In this document: positions 16,446-25,213 of the stretch, piece by piece | Position numbering within the stretch: position 1 is the first letter of the stretch | Layout: each line of letters begins with the position of its first letter | NCBI RefSeq assembly: GCF_024746835.1 | Contig: NZ_CP080531.1 | Coordinates: 682,001-746,000 of the forward strand | Direction of reading: 5' to 3' | DNA from: Mesorhizobium sp. AR02 | Lineage (GTDB): Bacteria; Pseudomonadota; Alphaproteobacteria; Rhizobiales; Rhizobiaceae | DNA: 64,000 nt | Translations under genes and position numbers: made by a program | The notes under the pieces: generated by a model | Seen by the model: the letters and a program-made list of their open reading frames with translations, nothing else | What the model was told of the DNA's origin: nothing | Databases searched by the model: none

Positions 16446-17435
16446 ATGGCCCGTGTTATCCGCTTCCACCAGCATGGTGGTCCCGAGGTTCTGCGCATCG
16501 AGGATGCCGACCTTCCCCCACCGGGTCCGGGCGAGGTTCGGATCCGCGTCAAGGCGCTCGGCCTCAATCGTGCCGAGGCGCTGCTGCGTTCGGGCGCTTA
16601 CATTGAGACGCCGACCCTGCCCTCCGGGCTTGGTCTGGAAGCGGCGGGCGTTGTCGAGGCGGTGGGCGACGGCGTGAAGGATTTCGCGCCGGGCGATGCG
16701 GTCAGCGTCATTCCGCCGCAATCGATGGTTCGCTGGCCGGCTTACGGCGAGTTGGTCACCTACCCCGCCGGGCTCGTCGTCAAGCACCCGCCATCGCTCG
16801 ACTGGCAGACGGCGGCAGCGGTCTGGATGCAGTATCTCACCGCCTATGGTGCGCTGATCGACATCGCTAAACTGAGCAGTGAAGATGCCGTCGTCATCAC
16901 GGCGGCCTCAAGCAGCGTCGGGCTTGCGGCGACCCAGATCGCCAACAGCATCGGCGCGACAACGATCGCGGTGACGCGGACAGCGGCGAAGAAGCGGGCC
17001 CTGCTCGACGCCGGAGCGGCACATGTCGTGGCCTCAGCCGAAGAGGATCTGGCGGCACGGCTGAACGAGATCACCGGATCGCAAGGTGCGCGCGTCGTGC
17101 TCGATGCCGTCGGCGGTCCGATCTTCGAGCCGCTGACGGCCGCGATGTCAAAGGGCGGCATTCTGATCGAATATGGCGGGTTGAGCCACGAGCCGACGCC
17201 GTTCCCCTTGCCTGCCGTCCTGGGCAAGACGCTGACGCTGCGTGGCTACCTCGTCCACGAGATCACCGGCGATCCGGCGAAACTGGAGGCCGCCAAGGCG
17301 TTCATCCTCGAAGGCCTGGAGACGGGCACGCTGCGGCCGATCATCGACCGGAGCTTTGCCTTCGACCAGATCGTCGAGGCGCACCGCTATCTCGAATCGA
17401 ACGAGCAATTCGGCAAGATCGTGGTGACGGTCTGA
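16446..17435 (+). CDS. Zinc-free MDR family NADPH:quinone-reductase-like oxidoreductase
   Basis: A 329-residue medium-chain dehydrogenase/reductase. The GroES-like N-domain (LGLNRAEALLRSGAY is the family's conserved loop) is followed by a Rossmann domain with ITAASSSVGLAATQIANSIG as the nucleotide loop and TRTAAKK downstream, suggesting NADPH. The catalytic-zinc Cys/His ligands of alcohol dehydrogenases are missing, which is typical of the quinone oxidoreductase branch. The divergent LysR gene is its probable regulator. It may reduce quinones or enones; the substrate is unknown. Confidence 0.9.
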   Translation: MARVIRFHQHGGPEVLRIEDADLPPPGPGEVRIRVKALGLNRAEALLRSGAYIETPTLPSGLGLEAAGVVEAVGDGVKDFAPGDAVSVIPPQSMVRWPAYGELVTYPAGLVVKHPPSLDWQTAAAVWMQYLTAYGALIDIAKLSSEDAVVITAASSSVGLAATQIANSIGATTIAVTRTAAKKRALLDAGAAHVVASAEEDLAARLNEITGSQGARVVLDAVGGPIFEPLTAAMSKGGILIEYGGLSHEPTPFPLPAVLGKTLTLRGYLVHEITGDPAKLEAAKAFILEGLETGTLRPIIDRSFAFDQIVEAHRYLESNEQFGKIVVTV

Positions 17436-17631
17436 GCGACGGCAACGCGAACAAATCACTCTTCGCGGCAATACCGCCCTTGAAGGCACGGCTCCGCATC
17501 CCCAACTGTCTGGTGCGGGCCGGGCCCCTCTGACGATCGCTTCTGGCGACCGTGATGTCGGACCGCTTTAGCGGGCCCGTTTCCATCCTTTTCGGTCAAG
17601 CGGGCTCATTGCTTTCGGTTTGGAGCCCCGT

Positions 17632-17925
17632 ATGACAACTTCCCTCCTTGGCCTGGTTTGCCCCTCCTGCCGCGTCGCGCTCACAATGAGCGAACGCCAG
17701 GGTATCGAGATCGATTACTGTCCGCAGTGCCGCGGCGTCTGGCTTGATCGAGGCGAACTCGACAAGATCGTCGAGCGTTCCGGCAGGGAGGCGTCGCCCG
17801 CGCCGCAGCCGCAGCCGGCAACGTTTTCCCAGCCGCAACATGGCCGCGATGACGATTATTCCCGCTCGCAGGGCCACCGCTACCCGAAGCGGAAGAAATC
17901 ATTCTTCGAAGAATTGTTCGATTGA
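17632..17925 (+). CDS. zf-TFIIB domain protein
   Basis: A 97-residue protein with an N-terminal zinc ribbon (C10-x2-C13 and C30-x2-C33, followed by RGVWLDRGELDKI), the hallmark of the zf-TFIIB family. The middle is a Pro/Gln-rich linker, and the tail is basic then acidic (YPKRKKSFFEELFD). I use the ATG 7 bases after TGGAG; a TTG four codons upstream overlaps that site. Family members are widespread and functionally uncharacterised. The Tim44 gene follows 61 bases downstream on the same strand. Confidence 0.9.
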   Translation: MTTSLLGLVCPSCRVALTMSERQGIEIDYCPQCRGVWLDRGELDKIVERSGREASPAPQPQPATFSQPQHGRDDDYSRSQGHRYPKRKKSFFEELFD

Positions 17926-17986
17926 TCGAACGGCGCCTGGCGCCGGCTGAAAATTTCCAAAACCACATCGACAAAGGTCCATCCCG

Positions 17987-18973
17987 ATGATGTCTCGCAC
18001 CAGCCGATTTGCAACGCTCTTTGCAGGCCTGTTCCTTGCATTCTCCATGGTCGCGATCGATCATGCCGAGGCCCGGCGCGGCGGCAGTTTCGGCAGTCGC
18101 GGCACGCGCACGTTCCAGTCGGCCCCGCCAACCAGGACCGCACCCGCGCCGACCGCTCCGGTCGAGCGTTCGATGACGCCCAACACCGGTGTGAACTCTG
18201 CCGCCCGGCAGCCACAGGCCGGCCCGCAGAGGCCCGGCTTCATGAGCGGCTTCGGTGGAACCATGATGCGTGGCCTGCTGCTCGGCGGCCTCATCGGCCT
18301 GCTCGTCGGCCAAGGTTTTGGTGGCCTGGCCGGCATGTTCGGTTTCCTGCTTCAGGCCCTGCTCACCGGTGGCGCGATCATGCTGGCCATCCGCTTCTTC
18401 CGCTCGCAATCCGCGCGTGGCCCTGCCCCGGCGCTCGCCGGTGCCGGCAATGCCCAGGCGTCGAGCTTCGAGAACCGCGCAACGGCACAGCAGGGCACTG
18501 CCAGCTCCTTCACAATTCCCGGCTTTGGCGGCGGTTCGGGCGGAGGCTCTCCGGCCACCGGTTCCGAGGAGATCCCGCTGGCCCAGAGCGACCTCGACGC
18601 ATTCCAGCAATTGTTGACCGATGTCCAGGAAGCATTCGGGCGCGAAGACCATGCCGCCCTGCGCCGGGCGACGACGCCCGAAATGGTGTCCTATCTCTCA
18701 GAAGAGCTGGCCGACAATGCCCAGAAAGGTCTCAGGAACGAGGTCTCTGATGTCACCTTGCTGCAGGCCGACATCGCCGAAAGCTGGCGCGAGGGTGACC
18801 GTGACTACGCCACGGCCGCATTGCGCTACGAGTCCCGCGACGTGATGCGCGAACGGGCCACCAACAAAGTTGTCGGGGACGACAAAGGCCATCCGACAGA
18901 GACGACCGAGCTGTGGACATTCACGCGCCAGAATGGCTCGAATTGGAAGCTCTCGGCAATACAACAGGCTTGA
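17987..18973 (+). CDS. Tim44-like domain membrane protein
   Basis: A 328-residue protein. Residues 1-29 are a signal peptide (cleavage expected near HAEA-RR), followed by an Arg/Ser/Pro-rich spacer, two glycine-rich hydrophobic segments (about 90-145: MRGLLLGGLIGLLVGQGFGG, then MFGFLLQALLTGGAIMLAI) and a C-terminal Tim44-like domain (about 195-326). This bacterial family resembles the membrane-binding domain of the mitochondrial Tim44 import protein, and alphaproteobacterial copies (TimA-like) have been proposed as its ancestors. The bacterial role is not established. It probably sits in the inner membrane. Confidence 0.9.
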   Translation: MMSRTSRFATLFAGLFLAFSMVAIDHAEARRGGSFGSRGTRTFQSAPPTRTAPAPTAPVERSMTPNTGVNSAARQPQAGPQRPGFMSGFGGTMMRGLLLGGLIGLLVGQGFGGLAGMFGFLLQALLTGGAIMLAIRFFRSQSARGPAPALAGAGNAQASSFENRATAQQGTASSFTIPGFGGGSGGGSPATGSEEIPLAQSDLDAFQQLLTDVQEAFGREDHAALRRATTPEMVSYLSEELADNAQKGLRNEVSDVTLLQADIAESWREGDRDYATAALRYESRDVMRERATNKVVGDDKGHPTETTELWTFTRQNGSNWKLSAIQQA

Positions 18974-19025
18974 GCCCGGGCCAGTTCCGTCCGAGGCTTC
19001 GACGCAGATCCGATGGTTGGGCGGA

Positions 19026-20123
19026 TCAGCGCACGATCCTGACGCACATCGGCGTGCCGATCTCGATGGCACGTCCGGTGTCGGTCAGCATGCCGCTCGC
19101 CGGGTCGCGCGCGAAGATCGAGATGCGGTCGGCATTCTGGTTGGCCGAGAACAGATGGCCGCCCGACGGCGTCAGCGCCAGATTGCGCGGCGTCGCGCCG
19201 CCGCAAGGGACATAGCCGACGAGGCTCAAAGCACCAGTTTCCTGATCAACCGCCATGATGACGACGCTGTCGTGGCCACGGTTGGAGCCGTAGATGAAGC
19301 GGCCATCCGGCGAGATCTGGATATCAGCGCAATGGTTGCTGTCGCGCGCCTCGGCCGGGACTGCCGGCCTGGCGTCGATGATCGACAGCTTGCCTGATGC
19401 CTCGTCCAGCGCCAACGAGACGACGGTCGAATCCAGCTCGTTCATGACAAAGACGAAGCGTCCGCTCGGATGCAGTGCGAGATGACGTGGGCCTGCGCCT
19501 GGCGTCAGGGTGGACTCAGCAAGTTTCGTCAGGCTGCCATCCTGCTCGATCCGGTAGGACACCAGCCGGTCGGTGCCGAGATCGGCGACGATGGCCATTC
19601 CGCCGGCAATGGTTTCGGTGACACTGTGCGCATGCGAGCGCTCCTGCCGTGCCGTATTCGGACCGGTGCCCTTGTGCGAAACACTGGCCAGCGGCGCTGA
19701 CAAGGCACCATCCTTATCGAAACCATACACGGCCACGGCGCGATCCGGACCGCCCTCACCCATGCCGTAGTTGGCAACCAGCAGCTTCGTCCCGTCGCGG
19801 GTGATGGAGTTGTGGGCGGTGATGCTGCCGAGCGAAGGCTGCTTGTTCAGATAGGTGAGCGTGCTTAAGCCACGATCGAAGCTGTAAGCGGAGACGGTTC
19901 CCTCCCGCCAGGCAAACACTTCCGAATTGGCGTAGAGGCGCGAACCATCCGGCGTCACCGACAGGAAGGTCGGATTGTCGACGTCATTGGTCTCGGCCAG
20001 CTTTCGTATTTCCAGCGTCGCCTCGTCGAAACTGTAGACGCTGAGGCCGATGCCGCGCGCGCCCTGAAAATAAGGCGCCTCCCGGTTCAGGCTGCCGACA
20101 AACACTAGACATGCGCTGCTCAT
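19026..20123 (-). CDS. Lactonase family protein (6-phosphogluconolactonase-like beta-propeller)
   Basis: A 365-residue protein of the seven-bladed propeller lactonase family (PF10282). It has repeated blades with conserved stretches such as PTFLSVTPDGSRLYA, GPRHLALHPSGRFVFVMNEL and NHCADIQISPDGRFIYGSNR (each partly quoted). The start has a strong GGGGAGGAA site. Family members hydrolyse 6-phosphogluconolactone (Pgl/YbhE) or other sugar lactones. No signal peptide is seen, so it is cytosolic. Sugar-acid genes lie downstream on the opposite strand, so a sugar lactone other than 6-phosphogluconolactone is plausible. Confidence 0.85.
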   Translation of the reverse strand: MSSACLVFVGSLNREAPYFQGARGIGLSVYSFDEATLEIRKLAETNDVDNPTFLSVTPDGSRLYANSEVFAWREGTVSAYSFDRGLSTLTYLNKQPSLGSITAHNSITRDGTKLLVANYGMGEGGPDRAVAVYGFDKDGALSAPLASVSHKGTGPNTARQERSHAHSVTETIAGGMAIVADLGTDRLVSYRIEQDGSLTKLAESTLTPGAGPRHLALHPSGRFVFVMNELDSTVVSLALDEASGKLSIIDARPAVPAEARDSNHCADIQISPDGRFIYGSNRGHDSVVIMAVDQETGALSLVGYVPCGGATPRNLALTPSGGHLFSANQNADRISIFARDPASGMLTDTGRAIEIGTPMCVRIVR

Positions 20124-20322
20124 GATTTCCTCCCCTGTCCGCGACGCTTGAGCGCTGTGGAGCCGACCAAAATTTCGCCTGTCCTCGCTTGCAACGCAAC
20201 CCCATATGTGAAAATACTATTTACAAAAGAAGATTGACGGGAGGAGACGTCGTGCAATCAGGCGCCTTGACGCGCGTTCGAACGGCTGCCCGAACCCTTT
20301 CGCGAGAGCGACAGAGCCAGCC

Positions 20323-20874
20323 ATGAACGACTTCGCCCCCACTGTCGGCGTCGCCTCGACGTTCCCGAAAAACATGCCGGAAGAGCATGCCGCTCTGCCG
20401 GTGTGGAACGCCGAGAACTGGTTCTACGAGGACTGGCCGGTCGGCCAGAAAATCCGCTCGTTGCGGCGCACGATGGCGGAAGGCGACAGCCACCTGTTCA
20501 ACACGCTGGTGCTCGATATCCACCCCTATGTGCAGGACCAGATGTTTGCCGAGAGCGAAGGCATTTTCGGCAAGCGGCTGATCGCCGGTGCTTTCGTCTT
20601 TTCGGCGGGCCTCGGCCTGGTCGCCACCAACTGCGTCAACGCCTTTTCCTATGGCTACGACAAGCTGCGCTTCATAAAGCCTGTCTTCATTGGCGACACC
20701 ATCTATTCGATCCGCTCCAACCTCGACAAAAAGCCCCGCTACAAGGAGATGGGGCTGATCCGCGCCAGCTACGAAGTGTTCAAGGGCGAAGGCGAGCTCG
20801 TTCTCTATTGCGAGCATCTGCAGACGGTGAAGTACCGCAACCCAGCCGATTTCGTCGGCAAGACGGAGAAATGA
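20323..20874 (+). CDS. MaoC-like hot-dog protein lacking the usual catalytic His
   Basis: A 183-residue hot-dog-fold protein. The MaoC region runs from about residue 35 to 175, with [19 protein letters not shown] as its clearest block. In active R-specific hydratases the motif is Asp, then Asn-Pro, then His at Asp+5; here D65 is kept but the +5 position is V70 (VLDIHPYV). It may be a thioesterase, a binding protein or a structural partner. Its stop overlaps the CoA-transferase start (ATGA), so the two act together. A second MaoC gene at the end of the sugar operon has the same SYGYD block and keeps the His. Confidence 0.8.
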   Translation: MNDFAPTVGVASTFPKNMPEEHAALPVWNAENWFYEDWPVGQKIRSLRRTMAEGDSHLFNTLVLDIHPYVQDQMFAESEGIFGKRLIAGAFVFSAGLGLVATNCVNAFSYGYDKLRFIKPVFIGDTIYSIRSNLDKKPRYKEMGLIRASYEVFKGEGELVLYCEHLQTVKYRNPADFVGKTEK

Positions 20875-22037
20875 CGATGCCGGCAGCAGCCGAATTGCCG
20901 CTTGCCGGTCTCGTCGTCGTCGACTTGAGCCAGTTCCTGTCCGGGCCTTATTGCTCGCTCCGGCTGCTCGACCTCGGTGCCCGCGTCATCAAGATCGAAC
21001 GCCCGGATGGCGGCGACCTGTCGCGCCGGCTCTATCTCAGCGACACTGAGATCGGCGGCGATTCCACCATCTTCCATGCCATCAACCGCGCCAAGGAAAG
21101 TTTTGCCATCGACCTCAAGAACGAGGCCGATCTCAAGGTGCTGCGCCGGCTGCTGGCCAAGGCCGATGTGCTGATCCAGAATTTCCGGCCGGGTGTCATT
21201 GAGCGCCTGGGCTTCGACTATGAGGCCGTCCGCAAGATCAATCCGCGGCTCGTCTACGCCTCGATCAGCGGCTATGGCGAAGAGGGTCCGTGGGTCAAGC
21301 GACCCGGCCAGGACCTGCTGGCACAGTCGCGCTCCGGCGTGATGTGGCTGAACGGCGACGAGGACCAGGGGCCGGTGCCGTTCGGGCTTGCGATCGGCGA
21401 CATGCTGGCGGGGGCGGCCTGCGCGCAAGGCATCCTGGCCGCACTGGTGCGGCGCGGCATCACCGGCCAAGGCAGCCATATCGAAACCAGCCTTCTGGAA
21501 GCGCTGGTCGACTTCCAGTTCGAGGTGCTGACCACGCATCTCAACGATGGCCGCCGCTTGCCCAGGCGCTCCAATTTCCGCAGCGCGCACGCCTATCTCT
21601 CGGCACCATACGGTGTGTATCCGGCCAAGGACGGCTATCTCGCCATCGCCATGACGCCGATCCCGAAACTCGCCGATCTGCTCTCGCTCGAAGAGTTGGC
21701 CCCTTATCGCGACAGACCGGCCTCGTGGTTCACCGCGCGCGACGACATCAAGGCGATCATCGCCCAACGGATCGCCACCAAAACTATCGACGAATGGCTT
21801 GATATTCTCGAGCCGGCCGACATCTGGTGCGCCAAGGTGCTGACCTGGCCGGAGATGCTGGCCAGCGAAGGTTTCCAGTCGCTCGACATGCTGCAGACGG
21901 TAACGCGCGAGGACGATGTCTCGATCCTGACCACCAGTTCGCCGCTCAGGGTCGATGGGATCAGGGCCAAGGTCGATCGCGCGGCACCGCGCATCGGCGA
22001 GCATAGTGCCGCGATCCGCGCGGAGTTCGGCCTGTGA
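20871..22037 (+). CDS. Family III CoA-transferase (CaiB/BaiF type)
   Basis: A 388-residue protein of the formyl-CoA transferase/CaiB family. Conserved parts are [20 protein letters not shown] near the N-terminus, the [17 protein letters not shown] block and [13 protein letters not shown]. The catalytic carboxylate, usually Asp (D169 of formyl-CoA transferase), is Glu at residue 210 here; other family members also use Glu. The start overlaps the MaoC stop, and the stop (GTGA) overlaps the next gene. It probably moves CoA from one organic acid to another. The donor and acceptor are unknown. Confidence 0.88.
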   Translation: MTMPAAAELPLAGLVVVDLSQFLSGPYCSLRLLDLGARVIKIERPDGGDLSRRLYLSDTEIGGDSTIFHAINRAKESFAIDLKNEADLKVLRRLLAKADVLIQNFRPGVIERLGFDYEAVRKINPRLVYASISGYGEEGPWVKRPGQDLLAQSRSGVMWLNGDEDQGPVPFGLAIGDMLAGAACAQGILAALVRRGITGQGSHIETSLLEALVDFQFEVLTTHLNDGRRLPRRSNFRSAHAYLSAPYGVYPAKDGYLAIAMTPIPKLADLLSLEELAPYRDRPASWFTARDDIKAIIAQRIATKTIDEWLDILEPADIWCAKVLTWPEMLASEGFQSLDMLQTVTREDDVSILTTSSPLRVDGIRAKVDRAAPRIGEHSAAIRAEFGL

Positions 22038-23197
22038 GCACGCTCAAGGGCATGACCTGGAGCCATCCGCGCGGCTACGACCCAATGGTCGCCTGCTCGT
22101 CTCTCTGGCAGCAGAAGACCGGCATTGCCATCGAATGGGACAAGCGTTCGCTGCAGGATTTCGAATCCTTCCCGGTCGAGGAACTGGCGCGGGCCTATGA
22201 CCTCATCGTCATCGACCACCCGCATGTCGGTCAGATCACAGCGGAAAGCTGCCTCGCGCCGCTGGATGTCGCCGGGCGCGAGGCGGAGCGCACCGCGCTC
22301 GCCGCGGGCAGCGTCGGAGAATCCTATCCGAGCTACAGCTGGCAGGGGCGGCAATGGGCGTTTCCTATCGATGCGGCCAGCCAGGTCCAGGCCTGGCGGC
22401 CGGACGCGCTCGATGCGCCGCCGACGCGCTGGACCGACGTGCTCGATCTCGCCAAACAAGGCCGCGTGCTATTGCCGTTGCGGCCGCCGCACGTGCTGAT
22501 GGTGTTCTACACGCTTGCCGGCAATCTCGGACACCCCTGCGCCATCGATCCGTCCCGTGATCTCATCGATGTGGAGGCCGGCAGCGAAGTCTTCGAAGCG
22601 ATGCGCGAGATCGCCGCGCTGGTCGAACCGGCCTGCGTCGAGATGGATCCGATCGCTGTTTCGGAACGGATGGCGGAGGCGGATTCCCGGATCGTCTGCA
22701 CGCCGCTGATCTATGGCTATGTGTCCTATGCGATGTCAGGGTTTCGCGCGCACCGGCTGGCCTTCACCGATATTCCGGCCGTCGGCTCCAGCGGCCCAAT
22801 CGGCTCGGCGCTTGGCGGCACCGGCATCGCGGTGTCGGCCTTTTCCAAGGCCAGAGATGCCGCGATCGACTTCGCCTATTGGGTCGCCAGCGGCGATGTC
22901 CAGCGCGGCCCCTATGCCACTGCCGGCGGACAGCCGGGTCATGCGGCGGCCTGGGAAGACGAGGCGGTCAACGCCGCGACCGGCAATTTCTATCGGAATA
23001 CGCGCGCGACGCTGGAAGGCGCATGGGTGCGGCCTCGCCATGACGGCTACATGGCGTTCCAGCAGGCGGCGTCCGACCGCATCCTTTCCGGCATAACTTC
23101 CGGGCACAAGGCTGCCCAGGTCGTTGCCGATCTCAATGGCCTGTTCCGGGAGAGTGCCCCCGCACAGGTGTCCGGCGCTGCCGGTGGAGGAGCCTGA
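22034..23197 (+). CDS. Binding-protein-fold (SBP_bac) protein without a signal peptide
   Basis: A 387-residue protein of the extracellular solute-binding-protein type, with a middle region that aligns by eye to carbohydrate binding proteins and a C-terminal block FAYWVASGDVQRGPYATAGG. It starts [20 protein letters not shown]; no basic N-region, hydrophobic core or cleavage site is present, so it should stay in the cytosol. The GTG start overlaps the CoA-transferase stop, and the real signal-bearing binding protein follows 24 bases later. It may be a repurposed intracellular ligand binder or a modulator of the CoA enzyme; neither is proven. Confidence 0.75.
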   Translation: MSTLKGMTWSHPRGYDPMVACSSLWQQKTGIAIEWDKRSLQDFESFPVEELARAYDLIVIDHPHVGQITAESCLAPLDVAGREAERTALAAGSVGESYPSYSWQGRQWAFPIDAASQVQAWRPDALDAPPTRWTDVLDLAKQGRVLLPLRPPHVLMVFYTLAGNLGHPCAIDPSRDLIDVEAGSEVFEAMREIAALVEPACVEMDPIAVSERMAEADSRIVCTPLIYGYVSYAMSGFRAHRLAFTDIPAVGSSGPIGSALGGTGIAVSAFSKARDAAIDFAYWVASGDVQRGPYATAGGQPGHAAAWEDEAVNAATGNFYRNTRATLEGAWVRPRHDGYMAFQQAASDRILSGITSGHKAAQVVADLNGLFRESAPAQVSGAAGGGA

Positions 23198-23221
23198 ACC
23201 AAACCGAACGGAGGAGAAACA

Positions 23222-24409
23222 ATGAAAGACATGATGCGCGGCCTGATGGCCGCAACCGCATTTGTATCCATCACAACAATTGCCTATGCGCAGGATGTGC
23301 AAGGCGTCATCGGCGGGCTACCGACCGAACTCAAGGCGCAGTATGACGGTGCGCCGCAGAAGGTGTTGCCTTCGGCCTGGGACAATTTCACCCCGCCGCC
23401 GAAGCCGTGGAAATGGTGCCATTCGGAATCCTACCAGGGCAATCCGTGGCGCGTGACGGTCACCAAAGAGTTGAAGCGTCTGGTCGACGAGCTGATCGCC
23501 GACGGCACGGTGTCCAGCTTCGAAGTGTCGGACTCCAACAACGATGCCAGCCAGCAGATCAACCAGATCCGCGCCTTCATCGACAAGAAATGCTCGATCA
23601 TCACCTCGATCCCGGGCTCGGCAACGGCACTCGACGACGCCATCGATGCCGCTGCCAAGGCCGGCATTCCGTTCATCACCGCTGCCGGTTCGGTGACCAG
23701 TCCGAACGCGATCAATGTCGATTCCAACTATGCGCGCTGGGGCTATGACATGATGACGGCGATCGGCAAGGCGCAGCCGGACGGCGCCAGCATCCTGCTC
23801 GTCGAAGGCATTGCCGGCCATCCGATCGTGGTGCAGGAACGCCAGGGCGCGGACAAGGCGCTGGCCGAAAATCCGAAGCTCAAAATCTCGCGCAACGTCA
23901 ACGGCAACTGGACGGCCAACGTCACCAAGACGGTCGTGCTGCAGGCGATCGCCACCAACCCGGCGCCGATCGATGCGGTGTGGACGACCGGCAGCGAAAG
24001 CCGCGTCGTCGCCGAGGCCTTCGCCGAAGCCGGCCGGCCGGCGCCATTGATCACCGGCTCGATCACGGGTGATGCTTTAGGCTACTGGAAGGCCAATCCC
24101 GACAAGTACCGTTTCGAAGGCCATGCGGTGCTGCCGCACTGGACCGCCGAGACGCTGTTTCGTGTCGGCGAGCGCATGCTGGACGGCCAGAAGCCGAAGC
24201 TGAACACGCTGCTGATCCCGATCCCGCCGGTGCACAGTGCCGATCTCGGCCAATGGTACAAGGACTGCATGACGACCGATGCCGTCTCGATCTTCCCGAT
24301 CCCGCCCAAGGATCCGATGCCGGAGGAATGGCTCGACGCCTATTTCTCCAACCCGGCGCCGACCAAGGGCTGGGACTATTCGAAGGTGCCAGACGCCTGC
24401 GCGAAGTGA
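23222..24409 (+). CDS. Periplasmic sugar-binding protein of the ribose-type transporter
   Basis: A 395-residue periplasmic binding protein of the Peripla_BP_4 (ribose/galactose) type. The signal peptide is MKDMMRGLMAATAFVSITTI followed by an AYA-QD cleavage site. The mature domain has DSNNDASQQINQIRAFIDKK and PFITAAGSVTSPNAINVD as its ligand-cleft blocks. A GGAGGAG-like site precedes the start. It is followed by a strong hairpin and then two ATPase and two permease genes, the full set of a CUT2-type importer. The ligand is not predictable; CUT2 systems usually take monosaccharides or polyols. Confidence 0.88.
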   Translation: MKDMMRGLMAATAFVSITTIAYAQDVQGVIGGLPTELKAQYDGAPQKVLPSAWDNFTPPPKPWKWCHSESYQGNPWRVTVTKELKRLVDELIADGTVSSFEVSDSNNDASQQINQIRAFIDKKCSIITSIPGSATALDDAIDAAAKAGIPFITAAGSVTSPNAINVDSNYARWGYDMMTAIGKAQPDGASILLVEGIAGHPIVVQERQGADKALAENPKLKISRNVNGNWTANVTKTVVLQAIATNPAPIDAVWTTGSESRVVAEAFAEAGRPAPLITGSITGDALGYWKANPDKYRFEGHAVLPHWTAETLFRVGERMLDGQKPKLNTLLIPIPPVHSADLGQWYKDCMTTDAVSIFPIPPKDPMPEEWLDAYFSNPAPTKGWDYSKVPDACAK

Positions 24410-24427
24410 CGCCTGAGACAGACCCAG

Positions 24428-24457
24428 CAAGCCGGCTCCTTTCGGGGAGCCGGCTTG
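24428..24457 (+). terminator. Perfect 12 bp hairpin after the binding-protein gene
   Basis: CAAGCCGGCTCC and GGAGCCGGCTTG pair without mismatch around the 6-base loop TTTCGG. It lies 18 bases after the binding-protein stop and 19 bases before the first ATPase. There is no U-tract, so partial termination or protection of the upstream mRNA from 3' decay is likely, raising binding protein over membrane subunits. Confidence 0.7.
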
Positions 24458-24475
24458 CCAGCTTCGAAACACGGC

Positions 24476-25213
24476 ATGCTTGAAATCCAAACCATATCCA
24501 AACGCTATGGCGAGACGGTCGCGCTGGCCGACGCTTCGATCGCGTTCCGGGCTGGCACCATCCACACCATCCTGGGCGAGAACGGTTCGGGCAAGAGCAC
24601 GATGGTCAAGCTGTTGTCCGGCATCGTCCAGCCGGACAATGGCGCGATCCTGCTTCACGGCAAGCCATTCTCAGGCACCGGCCCCTCGGCCTTCCAGGCG
24701 CAAGGTTTTGCCACGGTGTTCCAGGAGGTGCTGATCGCACCGGATCGCAGCGTGACGGACAACATCCTGCTTGGCCTCGATGGGCTGGTCCGACGCGCTG
24801 TGCCGCGCCACGAGCGTCGCGACAGGGCGGCCGCCGCATTGAAGCGCTTCGCCGTGACCGACGTTCCCCTCGACAAACCAGCAGGCCTGCTGCCGCTCGC
24901 CGCGCAGCAACTCGTCGTTCTCGCTCGCGCCATCGTGCGCGATCCCAGGATTCTGATCCTCGACGAGGTGACCGCGGCACTCGATTTCGCCGACCGCGAA
25001 TCCGTCTTTTCGCTGATGCGTACCCTCGCCGGCGAAGGCTGCCTCATCCTGTTCATCACGCACCGCATGGACGAGGTGATGTCGCTGTCGGATCGCATCT
25101 CGATCCTGCGTGGCGGCAGCGTGGTGCGCACCGAAGAACGCGGCGCCTCAACACCGGCTGAATTGCTCAAGGCCATGGCGCCACGCACGGCGGCGGAGCT
25201 CGCGCATGGCTGA
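24476..25213 (+). CDS. Sugar ABC transporter ATPase, N-terminal half of an RbsA-type protein
   Basis: A 245-residue single nucleotide-binding domain. Walker A is GENGSGKST (residues 34-42) and Walker B is [11 protein letters not shown]; the signature is weak ([16 protein letters not shown]), as in the first domain of RbsA/XylG proteins. Normal CUT2 ATPases are one polypeptide of about 500 residues with two such domains, but this gene stops after the first and the second is encoded by the next gene. I use the ATG beginning MLEIQT; an upstream TTG lies in the hairpin. Confidence 0.88.
   Translation: MLEIQTISKRYGETVALADASIAFRAGTIHTILGENGSGKSTMVKLLSGIVQPDNGAILLHGKPFSGTGPSAFQAQGFATVFQEVLIAPDRSVTDNILLGLDGLVRRAVPRHERRDRAAAALKRFAVTDVPLDKPAGLLPLAAQQLVVLARAIVRDPRILILDEVTAALDFADRESVFSLMRTLAGEGCLILFITHRMDEVMSLSDRISILRGGSVVRTEERGASTPAELLKAMAPRTAAELAHG

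Noticed and set aside
17436..17631. tRNA or known riboswitch in the gap before the zf-TFIIB gene
   Set aside because: No cloverleaf with a T-loop consensus and no conserved riboswitch core could be found; only simple hairpins.
20208..20224. A GTGAAAATACTATTTAC dyad as operator for the MaoC/CoA-transferase operon
   Set aside because: Only a few positions are symmetric and no regulator lies adjacent, so I could not support it as a site.
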